A stretch of DNA of 64,000 bases from Pogostemon cablin (Eukaryota > Streptophyta > Magnoliopsida > Lamiales > Lamiaceae), in NCBI GenBank assembly GCA_023678885.1, contig CM043005.1, forward strand, positions 3,710,314 through 3,774,313. The letters are read 5' to 3'. Shown piece after piece: positions 23,506-35,040 of the stretch. The notes beneath the pieces are model-generated. The model was not told the origin of the DNA. It was given only the letters and a program-made list of their open reading frames with translations, and ran no database searches. Position numbers and translations under genes: made by a program. Numbering within the stretch: position 1 is the stretch's first letter; each line of letters begins with the position of its first letter.

Positions 23506-25924
23506 ATACCTGATTCATACACGTACACAATTCAAATTCTAATGATATTTTTTTGAACTACCCGTGAAAATTATAAATATTAATATATATTTACTAATGT
23601 ATTCATATCCTTATAACTAAAAACTGATGTCTATCAGCGCCTACTTTTAATACTAGTCTTGAAGACGTGCTACGCACGTCGCATGCACGTTATACATCTA
23701 TTACGTTATTCGTCGTCTTCAATAATATCCTTCAGATGATTTTCACTTACCTTCACAAAATACTAATAATAGATATTATTCATTCAAAACTATATGGTAT
23801 TTCGTGATGGAGTTGTATTTATATAATAATAAGTAAATAATAAATTGAGTATGAATATTATATATAGTCCCAAAAATATTACTTTTAATGTATTAGTCAT
23901 GATATACAGATAAATACTATATTTTTTATTAGTCTTGTTTACAAATTAAAAAAAGAATAAAAATACTACTTAATATGTCAACTTTTGAAATAAAAAAATG
24001 TACTCTTTAAAATGACATTATTCGACTACATGAAAATGAATATAAAAATTAAGTTTAGTCTTCTTTCAAAAATAAATAAAATACTACATTTTGAAACAAC
24101 TTTTTACTTAAATTAATGATAAATTTTTGCTACATATATATTTATCTTAATTTTTAATAATTTAAATAGAATAGTTATAACTTTTTTTTATTTATAAGAG
24201 AGTCACACTAAAAGAAATCGTTACTTAATATTGAATACTTTTATTTTCTTTTCGTAATAGCTTATGCAATGAAAAAAATTAATATGAGAACTTAAACTAT
24301 ACATCTTTCCTCATTACAAGATTTATCTTATCATCAAGCATTCAGCTAAACCACATAATTGTGGAAATACTTAATTTGTTTATAGCAAGTGAAATAAAGG
24401 GTGGTGGAAATTATATAGAATCTATTGACAATCACATTTACATATATAATCCATTAATTCTACATTTTCCTTTGTAATAATCAGTTCGAATGTGTCAATC
24501 TACCTCTCTTGGTGTTACCAAGCATGCCTCACTTTTAAAACGTTACATACATGCACAATGTGCAAAGTTATGCCTTACCAACTAAAGTTGGATGTGTATG
24601 TTAATTGAAGAGAATATTGAGAGACAATTTAGTTGGTTTTAAAATTCTTGTTCGAACATTTAAAGAGAATATTAAGGGACAATGCAGATACATTTAATAA
24701 TATTTTTAGTTAATGGAATTATTAATTAATACTAATAACTACAATAAAATATTTTACTCCATCTTAGCTTTTACTCTCAAATTCTTATTATAATTCTTAG
24801 AATTTTATTATCTTTTATATTTATAATAATAGATCAATTTTAATTATAGAAATATTATTTTTTATGTCTACTCATGATATTCCTTCTTAGATTTGTAGGA
24901 GTTCTTATTTATTCAAATTTAAAGTTGGACAAAATAATCACAACTTTTTCCAAATTCTTCTTTTCGTTGCAATCCTTTTTTTATATATATAATTTATGTA
25001 GTTTTAATCTGACAATAGCCTAATTCGTATATTAGCACGTATAAATGGTAATAACAAAAATGATACAATATTAAAGAATTATTAAAAAAATCATGACAAT
25101 TAAGGGAGGGTGAGTCTATTACATGGGGGCAATGCTTGGAAATTATGGTCTCGCAAAGAGATTTTACGATTCAGGACAAACTTTCCAAGCACTTCAGCAG
25201 AAATGATAAAGAAAATCATGACAATTAAGGGAGGGTGAGTCTATTACATGGGGGCAATGCTTGGAAATTATGGTCTCACAAAGAGATTTTACGATTCAGG
25301 ACAAACTTTCCAAGCACTTCAGCAAAAATGATAAAGAATTATTAAAAAAAATCATGACAATTAAGGGAGGGTGAGTCTATTACATGGGGGCAATGCTCGA
25401 AAATTATGATCTCACAAAGAGATTTTTTACGATTCAGGACAAACTTTCAAAAATGATTACTACATCTGAACCTTCTAAAGCCTCCCCTAACTTCTCATCC
25501 TCATTATATCCATTCACCTGAACATACAAAAAAAAAAAAAAACAAATTAGACATATTATCAAAAGAACTTCAAAGAATGCATGTGAATTTTGGAAGACTT
25601 ATTCACAAATGATCACTCCTTATTTTATAGTGTTTAGTTTGTCTATTCATATAACTCATTTAATAACTTTGTGAATGTATTTATTTAAAGTTCAAAGGTT
25701 GTGTGCATTATTTTATGATTTAATGTAGTTTAATGTTAAACATTATTTTATTAATTAATATTAATTATGATTATGAATTTTAATATGATAAATAAAGGGT
25801 AAAAATGTAAAAAAGAAATATAAGGAAGGATAAAGTAGGAAAAAATGTTAACACTTGCTAAGCTACTTTTAATATATTATGATTAGTGGCTTCAACATCC
25901 ACTTGCTGGTGAAATAGACATCGA
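23506..25924. other. AT-rich loop segment of the large foldback
   Basis: Near 23651 another end-like motif appears (ACTAGTCTTGAAGACGTGCT, then ACGCACGTCGCATGCACG), similar in style to the outer ACTAG...CCGTG termini. A tandem array lies at 25090-25450. No coding region is visible. Confidence 0.45.
25090..25450 (+). repeat. Three-copy tandem repeat, about 125-bp unit
   Basis: AATCATGACAATTAAGGGAG starts at about 25090, 25213 and 25351. Each copy includes CTATTACATGGGGGCAATGC and TTTTACGATTCAGGACAAAC. Copies differ at only a few bases, which points to recent amplification. Confidence 0.9.
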
Positions 25925-28495
25925 TCTTAATATTTTAATAAAAATTATATTATTGTTAATTAATTATGAATTAAATATAATGTGAACTTTATTATTTTTA
26001 ATATGATCAAATAAAAGTTATAACTATTAATTAATTATATAATTATTTCATAACATATTATATAATATAGATAAAATATTTTGTATAATTTTAATATTTG
26101 TAGATACCTAATTCATACACGCATACAATTCAAATTCTAATGATATTTTTTTGAACGACCCGTGAAAATTATAATTATTAATATATATTTACTAATGTAT
26201 TCATATGTTTATAACTAAAAACCGATGTCTATCAGCGCCTACTTTTAACATTAGTGGCTTCAACATCCACTTGCTGGTGAAATAGACATCGATCAGCATG
26301 TTTATTGTAGTACATATTGAATACAAAAATATTATAATTTTTTATTTTAATTTCAAATTCTAATGATATTTTTTTTGAACTACTCGTACTCAGGTTTTTA
26401 GGGTGTTTATTAATTATGTAAGATAATTCTTATTTCGTAATGCTTATACCCGTGTATAAATAAATATCATTTAAAAATTCATTACAATATTTGCATTCAT
26501 CCCAAAGTCTTTTAGTGGACGGTGAGTTCTGGCCTCCCCTGGATTAGTCGATCTATAGATCGGATATCGGTGCATCAAAAAATACTCATAAATTACTCAT
26601 ATCCATTTAATACTATTTTTAAAGTATTTTTTTATTGATCAAAATTAATATTTTAAATGAACTTATACATTACTGATTAAATATAAAATAAATATAATAA
26701 ATTCTATTACAAAAATATGACCTAAACCCTAATTTCATAAGTTATTATAATAATAATTGAATAATATTACAATAAATCCTAAACCCTAAAACCATATTAA
26801 TTTTATAAGTTATTATAATAATTAAATAATATTACCCTAAACCCTAAACTATATAATTAGAAATTAATTTAAATTATTTAGGAATAATTAATATAATAAT
26901 TTAAAATAATTAAAATTAGTAGAAGTTATGTATTATATTTAATGAAAAAATAATATTAAGCACACATATAAGGAATCATTTTAAATAAGTTATCATTTTA
27001 AATTATATAAGGTATCATTATTATAACAAAAAAATTAATAGCCAAAATCTAATATCATAATTGTGATGAATGGATGAGATTGAATAATGTGATGAACGGA
27101 TGAGATTAAAAAATTTAGTAATCAAAATCCATGGTACTGATTAAAAATAGGTTCAATTTTGACTTTTAAAGTGTGTTTTATTATATATAAAGAAGATAAA
27201 ACACACTTTAAAAGTCAAAATTGAACCAATTTTTAAATATTTTTTAATCTCATCCGTTCATCACATTATTTAATCTCATCCATTCATCACAATTATGATA
27301 TTAGATTTTGGCCATTGATTTTTTTTATCATAATAATGATACCTTATTTAAATTAAAATGATACATTTTTTTAAAATGATTCTATATATCTGTGCTTAAT
27401 ATTATTTTTCAGTAAATATAATACATAACTATTACTAATTTTAATTATTTCAAATTATTATGTTAATTATTCCCAAACAATTTGAATTAATTTTTTTAAA
27501 TTATGTTAATTATTCCTAAATAATTTGAATTAATTTTTAATTATATAGTTTTGGGTTTAGGGTAATATTATTTAATTATTATAATAACTTATAAAATTAA
27601 TTTGAATAGATTATATTGATTTAGGTTTTAGGGATATATGATTTTAGGATTTATTGTAATATTATTCAATTATTATTATAATAACTTATAAAATTAGGGT
27701 TTAGGTCATATTTTTGTAATAGAATTATATTATATTTATTTTATATTTAATCAGTAATAGTATAAGTTCATTTAAAATATTAATTTTAATCAATAAAAAA
27801 ATACTTTAAAAATATTATTAAATGAGTATGAGTAATTTACGAGTATTTTTTGATACATGGGTATCCGATCCATAGATCGACTAATTCGGGGGAGGTCAGA
27901 ACCCACCGTCCACTAAAAGACTTTGGGATGGATACAAATATTGTAATGAATTTTTAAAATATTAATTTTTAAATTATATCTATTTATACACGGGTATGAG
28001 TATTACGAAATAAGAAAGTATCTTACATAATTAATAAACAGTCTAAAAAAACGAGTACAAGTATTTCAAAAAAATCATGATTAGAATTTGAAATTAAAAT
28101 AAAAAATTATAATATTTTTGAATTCTATATGCATTACAATAAACATGCTAATTGATGTCTATTTCACCAGCCAGTGGATATTGAAGCCACTAATGTTAAA
28201 AGTAGGTGTTGATAAATATCGATTTTTGGTCATAAGTATATAAATACATTATAAATATATATTAATAATTATAATTTTCAGGGTAGTTCAAAATCTTTAG
28301 AATTTGAATTACGTACGTATATGAATCAGGTATCCACAAATATTAAAATTATACAAAATATTTTATCTATATTATATAATATGTTATGAAATAATTATAT
28401 AATTAATTAATTGTTATAAATTTTATTTGATCATATTAAAAATAATAAAGTTCAAATTATATTTAATTCATAATTAATTAACAATAATATAATGA
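25925..28495. repeat. Large palindrome, arms over 1 kb
   Basis: The centre lies near 27184, where GGTTCAATTTTGACTTTTAA and its reverse complement are separated by about 45 bp. Matching pairs move outward symmetrically: the Fold at 27060/27300 (GATGAATGGATGAGATTG), the CCCTAAACCCTAA blocks, GATCGACTAAT at 26543/27875, TTGAAGCCACTAATG at 26250/28190, and TTAATTAACAATAATATAAT-type ends at 25940/28490. Arms are imperfect but continuous to the eye. It lies in the loop of the larger 21-46 kb inverted repeat. Confidence 0.85.
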
Positions 28496-28629
28496 GTTTA
28501 TTAGTATAAGATACACACTTTAAAACCACCTGGATACATTAAACAAATAAAAATACTATGAGACACATAAATTAGCAGTAAAGAGATGGAATTATCCTTT
28601 GCTATACGAAGAAAATAGAACTCCCAATG

Positions 28630-29375
28630 TTACGTATCCAAGCCAGAAGTCCTAACTCCTCCTCAAACCAGAAGTCCTAACTCCTCCTCGAAGAAAATAC
28701 TCCCAATGTTACGTATCCAAGCCAGAAGTCCTAACTCCTCCTCAAACCAGAAGTCCTAACTCCTCCTCGAAGAAAATAGAACTCCCAATGTTACGTATCC
28801 AAGCCAGAAGTCCTAACTCCTCCTCAAACCAGAAGTCCTAACTCCTCTCCTCCTCAAAACCATGGTCAAGAGGGGAGGATTGACCTCCAACTTAAATACA
28901 GTTCCCCACCCATATAAGGAACCGATGTGGGACAAGCCCCACATCATAACAATAGCCCCTCCCTGGAAAGCCGGACGCCCACGGACGGCTGCACTCTCTT
29001 ATCAAGCACCAGCGGCTTTACACTCCCAACTTAAATACAGTTCCCCACCCATATAAGGAACCGATGTGGGACAAGCCCCACATCATAACAATAGCCCCTC
29101 CCTGGAAAGCCGGACGCCCACGGACGGCTGCACTCTCTTATCAAGCACCAGCGGCTTCACACTCCCATAGGGTAGCCCTCCGGACTCTTCACGAGGTAGT
29201 CCTTTTCTCGCAGAGATCCGACCCCAGCTCTAATACCAATGTTACGTATCCAAGTCAGAAGTCCTAACTCCTCCTCAAAACCATGGTCAAGAGGGGAGGA
29301 TTGACCTCCAACTTAAATACAGTTCCCACCCATATAAGGAACCGATGTGGGACGAGCCCCACGTCATAACAATGA
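28630..29375 (-). mobile_element. Miniature LTR retrotransposon (TRIM-like) with tandem LTR pieces
   Basis: LTR copies run 28791-28953 and 29239-29370, starting TGTTACGTATCCAAG and ending CACRTCATAACA (TG...CA). Between them is a non-coding internal region of about 285 bp. Next to the right LTR is CCCAGCTCTAATACCA, the reverse complement of a tRNA-Met-type primer-binding site (TGGTATTAGAGCTGGG). Next to the left LTR is AGCCCCTCCCTGG, which reads as a purine tract on the minus strand. So the element points to the minus strand. Partial extra LTR copies lie at 28630-28790, and part of the LTR/internal junction is duplicated at 29028-29160. It has no proteins of its own. Confidence 0.75.
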
Positions 29376-29650
29376 ACTCAAAATTGGAAGAGTTAAACTC
29401 ATAAACTGCCACAATCGATGAGCAAGGATCGATGGTTGCGCCGCCACAGCCGTGAAGAAGTCACCTCCGGTCGCTGGATTAACGGTCGAAAGAAGCTGAT
29501 CCAACTGATGGCGCAGATCTATTGATCCTCCGTCCCACAAGGATTCCAGAGTAATCGATTTCAGACCAATCGGAAATTTCGCCGCCACAGCGTCCACCGT
29601 CGATCTTCTGCCCTCCACCTTAACGACGACGCCGTTTATTTGCGTTTGTC
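29376..29650. other. GC-richer block of unknown nature
   Basis: This block is clearly less AT-rich than its surroundings. Its minus strand is open (about 29364-29630) but begins without ATG, after a TGA. I do not recognise the reading. It may be the 5' region captured with the downstream kinase copy: a donor-like CG|GTAAGA lies near 29765 on the plus strand. Confidence 0.3.
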
Positions 29651-30983
29651 ATCGCTGCGTCCCAATTTTTCACTCTGTCGATCAATTGTGCACAGAGGAC
29701 CTTGTCGTTCGACGTTTTGGCTGTTGACGGATTGTTGTGTACGTAGGATTTCGGTGAATTTATCGGTAAGATTAATCAAATCAAATTGAATTAATATTCC
29801 GACTATGCAATTGAGCAAGGGTTTATGAACATTTTTTTTATGATTGTACAATGTTTTACTTCTTTTGCTGCTAATTGTCCCTCTGATTTACCTATTTTGG
29901 TTCAGGTTGGTGAGATTATTGACTTTTCTTAAAAAGAAAGGATTCACTCTGAAAGGTAAGCATCTGCCAGTGTTTTCAGTGACGGTTGTAGATAGCGATT
30001 CGCTTGAATTGTTTCCTTTAGTTTGTTAATTTCTTGTTTTATTGATCGTACAATTAAATATGTAATTACTCCCCACTCACCTGTTATGTGACTGCTGTTG
30101 ATGATCCTAAGCAACGATTGTGTCTTATTTGCTGATCTTAAGTATTGATTGATTTTATCTTGCGATTATGTTAGGTCTTAATTAAAGATGTCGTTAACAA
30201 TTTTTCTTCAGTCTATCTGTCATCGAGGTTGGTTTCTTAATGATATCTATCAAGTGTTTCTCTCCGTAGGGGGTCTGTGTGTTAATCTAATCCTTGATCA
30301 TCTGCTTTTCCGCGGCTCTTATGCAATCTGTTGAACTTGTCTCGAACATACTATTTGACGCTGTACAATATCTTCAACACAATGTTGTTAACCCTGTTTG
30401 TTTTCCATATATTGGTGGGGTCTTAAATGTTCACTAATCACAACACAGCTAAAAAACAGAGGAAAAGTTGGGGGAAGATACACGATTGGGTATGTTGCAA
30501 AGCACACAACTTTACTTGATTGGTGGAAATATGTTATATGTTTGTGTTTTTCACATTGCCTGGGTACTATTAGTAGCACCAACAATAGGACACCTTGATC
30601 TGAGATTTAAATTCCGTGTCTTATTCAGCAACCGTTGTTTGTAGTGTTGCAAAACAAACAACTTTAGTTGATTGATTGGTGCTAATGCGTTATCTGTTTG
30701 TTTTTACGGTGCCTTGGTACTATGTTCATAGAACCAAGGCAACACCAATGCCACTTGTGATCTGGGTTTTATTTTGTGTACTGGATTGCTTATAAGCTAA
30801 CTAGGTCAAGATTAGATTGTATAATAGGAAGTTTTATCTTGAGTTCATTCTGGAATGTGGGAGGCATCACTATCTGTGTAGTTTACAAGCATTTTCAAAC
30901 AATTCCATTGCATACATGAACTCATTGTAGCTTCTTGATGTAATTAAATCCATGATTTGAGGTGTGTCTATTATGTGCATTAG
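29651..30983 (+). other. Non-coding region upstream of the kinase pseudogene
   Basis: It resembles spliced gene DNA: a donor (GTAAGATT near 29766), an acceptor (TTGGTTCAG near 29905) and another donor (GGTAAGCATC near 29955), with T-rich introns. The N-terminal half of a kinase is not readable here. This fits the 5' part of a decayed gene. Confidence 0.35.
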
Positions 30984-31833
30984 GACCAGTAGGGGCAAAA
31001 GGTGACTCAAAGCCTGTTCCATCTCTATCATGGGCTAAAAGAGTCGAAATTACTCTAGGGGCAGCGAAAGGATTAAAATACATTCACGATTAGGGACGGG
31101 TTCATCGTAACATCAAATCCGGCAACATTTTGCTTTATGATGACTACCAATTGGCTAAATTAGTTGATTTTGGTCTGTTAACTCAACGTTTTTATCATTA
31201 CACAATTGATTCTTGTTACTATCATCCTTCTGCTATTGGTCAACCTCGTGGATATAATGCCCAGAGTATGTTCTACTTGAGTTTTTCCTCAAGATAGTTT
31301 GAATTTGTACTAATATATGACAAGATACTTTACATTGAATCCATGATAGATATACACAACATGGAATATTAAGCTGGAGGAGTGATGTTTATAGATTTGG
31401 TGTGGTTCTCCTGGAACTCTTGACGGGTAGTAAACTAGTTGATCTTCAACGGCCAAGATGGCAACATCATATTGAGACATGGGTATGATGTACGTCTTCC
31501 TTACCATGTATACTACTTTGTAATGATAATTTGAATAAATAACAAACTTGTATAACAACAGGCAAAATCAAGTCTCACTGAAGACAGGGTAAAGCAGATT
31601 GTAGATGCTAGACTGAATGGAAACTACACACCGAAAGCCGTTGCAAAGGTAATATATATATCAGCTTGTCTAGCTGCTTCATTTTAATCTGAAGTAGAGT
31701 TTATTCGGAATACATGACTCGATGAATGCAGATGGCTGCAGTAGCTGCCCTGTGTTTGCAATTTACTGCTGATGATCGTCCAGACATGGGCTTTATGATA
31801 AAAGCTCTTATTCCACTGTTGAAACAGAACTGA
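30984..31833 (+). pseudogene. Pti1-like protein kinase pseudogene (C-terminal half)
   Basis: Four exon-like blocks read as a Pti1-type Ser/Thr kinase: 30984-31265 (LSWAKRVEITLGAAKGLKYI, VDFGL), 31350-31482 (SWRSDVYRFGVVLLELLTG), 31562-31648 (SLTEDRVKQIVDARLNGNY) and 31732-31833 (MAAVAALCLQFTADDRPDM, TGA). GT/AG junctions are intact, so it arose by DNA duplication, not reverse transcription. It is broken: TAG at 31091-31093 falls in the catalytic loop, the loop reads HRN where HRD is expected, and a 1-bp loss at GCCCAGA near 31260 shifts the frame before the second exon. The N-terminal lobe is not found. It lies inside the loop of the large foldback structure. Confidence 0.8.
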
Positions 31834-32726
31834 CGGAAATCTAAATAGTTGAAATTATGGTGTTTTGGGATGAAAAAGCAATAGAGGGTTGTCTTGCACA
31901 TTATGTACAGTATAATGAGATCAATCCATGATTTTTTTATTTATATACACGTTAGTGGTAAGGATACTCTTAACGAATTATAATACTGCGAAATTTCATT
32001 CTCAAATATTGTTCCTTCTGTATGCATGACTTTCAGTTATGAGTGGTAACTCTTCTGCTTGCTTTGGCAGGAAAACTTGATCTTAATGTTCAGGATTACA
32101 CAATAAAATAAAATAAATTCATGAGAATTAATCATTTCATTAACGGATATTGTTTACTTTATGCTTAAAGTAATAATAAATTATTTTATGTACCTAGTAC
32201 TAATCACCTCCTTATTTTAAAATATTGAGTACGAAAATTTAAAAAAAAATGGAAAGAAAAAAATTAGTAAAAAAAATGTGTAAAAGAAAATGTGAAAATA
32301 TTGTGCAAAAAAAAAGTGAAAAAAAATGTACAAAAAAATGTATAAAAATGAAAATGTGCAAAAAAATTGTAAAAACGAAGAAAATGTGCAAAAAAATTGT
32401 GAAAAAGAAAATGTGAAAAGTAAAATGTGCAAAACGAAATTGTGCAAAATAAAATTGTGCCATATCGTCGCCGGCCGGCAGTCGGACCTCCGCTGCCGGA
32501 CCTCCACCGGAACTTAAAATGTGCAAAAACAAAATTGTGCAAAACAAATTTATGCAAACAAATTGTGCAAATACATAGGGGTATTTATGGTATCACAATC
32601 ATAATTGTGTAGTTATTAGAATTAGTGCTTTAAGTCATGTAGTTTATAACAATTATGCATTATTTTATGTATCCAATAGTAAGTGACCCAATATAATTTT
32701 TATTAAAATATTAATTTTAACACAAA

Positions 32727-32772
<46 letters not shown>

Positions 32773-32967
32773 TACATTAATTTAAACACTAAATATAAAT
32801 ATATTATAAATATATATTACTAATTATAATTTTTATTTAATCATATTATTTTAAATATAAATATTTTTCTTAAATAAATTAGTATTAAATGGGTACGTGT
32901 AATCTACGGGTATTGATAAACGAGTTTGGGACGAATTATGAGTATCATAATATATTTTTTTAATGAC
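31834..32967. other. Low-complexity and AT-repeat spacer
   Basis: 32230-32580 is purine-rich, repeating AAAATGTGCAAAAAAATTG-like units around a GC-rich core (GCCGGCCGGCAGTCGGACC). A (TA)n run lies near 32736-32766. From 32690 on there is a second, direct copy of the 33115-33385 foldback-arm sequence. Long open frames here are composition artefacts. Confidence 0.6.
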
Positions 32968-34627
32968 ACAAAAAATATTAAAATTATACAAAATATTTTA
33001 TCTATATTATATAATATGTTATGAAATAATTATATAATTAATTAATAGTTATAACTTTTATTTGATCATATTAAAAATAATAAAGTTCATATTATATTTA
33101 ATTCATAATTAATTAACAATAATATAATTTTTATTAAAATATTAATTTTAACATAAAAAATCTACATGTATATAAATTAATTAATACATTAATTTAAACA
33201 CTAAAAAATATAAATATATTATAAATATATATTACTAATTATAATTTTTATTTAATCATATTTATTTTAAATATAAATATTTTTCTAAAATAAATTAATA
33301 TTAAATGGGTACGTGTAATCTATGGGTATTGATAAACAAGTTTGGGACGAGTATGAGTATCATAATATATTATTTAATGACACAGGTACGAAAATGAGTA
33401 GTTCGTATTAAATGGATACGAGTAAATATGAATACCCCTGTAGTGGATATCCTACCCACTATAATCCCTAATAACTACCGATTATACATTAAAATATTAT
33501 ATCTCTCAAACTAATATATATTACAATAGTATATTCTTTAATATTTGATTTAATTACTTGGTATAACAAATGCTTGGTTTGAGAAATTAATCATTAATTT
33601 GATTACAACTAATTTATGAGAAATATATATAAAAGGTTATAGGAAGTTCTCTTATAATATAATTAATTAAAATGCCTATAATCAAATTATGCCTAGGTTT
33701 AAATGTAGTTTTTAGGAGATTCATAAAAATGTATGAGAGAAGGTTTTCATTTTTCAAAAATATAATAACAATTTTAAGTGAATGATCTATTAATTTTTAT
33801 TTTTTCAATTTATGAATAGAATCTGTATAAATAATTTTTCTCATAAAAATGAAATTGAGAAATAAATATATTACCTGTGAGTAATTCTTTTATCGGTCCT
33901 AATATCGATTCGTTTCACCCTTAGGTAAACATTAATCAAGCATACGGAATGCAATACAGTTAATAAGTTTGAGATGATATTATTATAAATTTATTAAATT
34001 GGACATGTCCAATCATGGAGGGTAAACATTAAATAGATACGAATTACGGATACTCCTAATATCGAAATTGATTATCTCTAATAATTATATTTTTCGATAC
34101 CCAATTTTACCCTATGCATATGATAAATAATTTTGGAACAGTTACAAATATAGTACTAATAAATTTTAAAAACGGCACAGATTCGGGTATGAGCTGTTGA
34201 TATTTAAATAAATATGGTATGGTACCTTTAAATAAGTATAGGTACCCAATAATATTAATAAATATACAACTACCTAATATGATATTACATAAAATTGGAT
34301 ATTATATGTAAATAATTAGTGGTATAACTTTAATAGCATACTGAACCCCGATGATTTAATATTTATCAGCAGTTAAATGACGATTTTACACCTGTAATTT
34401 ATGATAATATTATGACTTTACCCCTGTGGTTTTATCGTATACTACTATCCAGTAGTTTAGGGCATACTGTACCCGAGGGTTTATCATTTATCGGTAGGGA
34501 ATAGTTTTTGTTCAAAGGGTAAAATTAAGATTTTACCCCACAGGTGTTTGATATACTGTACCCAAGAGTCTACATAGCATGTATTATGGAGGGAGTATAT
34601 TATAAAAAATAAAATAAATTCAAGGTA
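32968..34627 (-). repeat. Right arm of the large inverted repeat, inner part
   Basis: In reverse complement this follows 23505 back to 21650. Shared landmarks include CGGTAGTTATTAGGGATTAT, GGTACCTATACTTATTTAAA and ATTTGGGGCATA-like tracts near 34460. It carries about 300 bp of extra sequence (33655-33945) absent from the left arm and lacks both left-arm MITEs. The arm is then cut at 34628 by a MITE and resumes at 45784. Confidence 0.8.
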
Positions 34628-35040
34628 TACTCCCTCCGTCCCACCCAAAGGGTGTCTTTTTGCTATTTTGGTCGTCCCACACAAAGGGTCCCCCCTCTAA
34701 TATTAGGGGTGTCAACGGGCCGGGTAGTTAAGTACCTGGACCCGACCCATTTTTAAAAAGTCCACCCCGGACCCGTACGGGTCCTAATATTATAGGCCCG
34801 TACTCAAACCCGTACGGGGCGGGTCCGCCCCATTTTTTTTATAAATTTAGTCATCAATCACATAAATTTAAATTTTCATGTACTCACATATAAAAAATAT
34901 TCAAATATTTATTTATAAACAAGTACACATCTCCGCATAATACGCGAATTAATTATTATAACCAATAAAAAAATAATTAAAGGTGGTATTTAATTTATAA
35001 ATATACATGATTTAAAGATATAAATGTATAATAATAATAA

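Noticed and set aside
25090..25450. Possible CRISPR-like array
   Set aside because: Units are contiguous 125-bp tandem copies without spacers, in plant nuclear DNA.
28862..29267. Two similar small proteins sharing MWDKPHIITIAPPWKAGRP
   Set aside because: They fall within the duplicated TRIM LTR/internal junction, so they are repeats, not paired genes.
32217..32612. Several long overlapping frames rich in Phe/His or Lys/Asn
   Set aside because: The sequence is a low-complexity AAATGTGCAAAA array; open frames in five registers are a composition effect.
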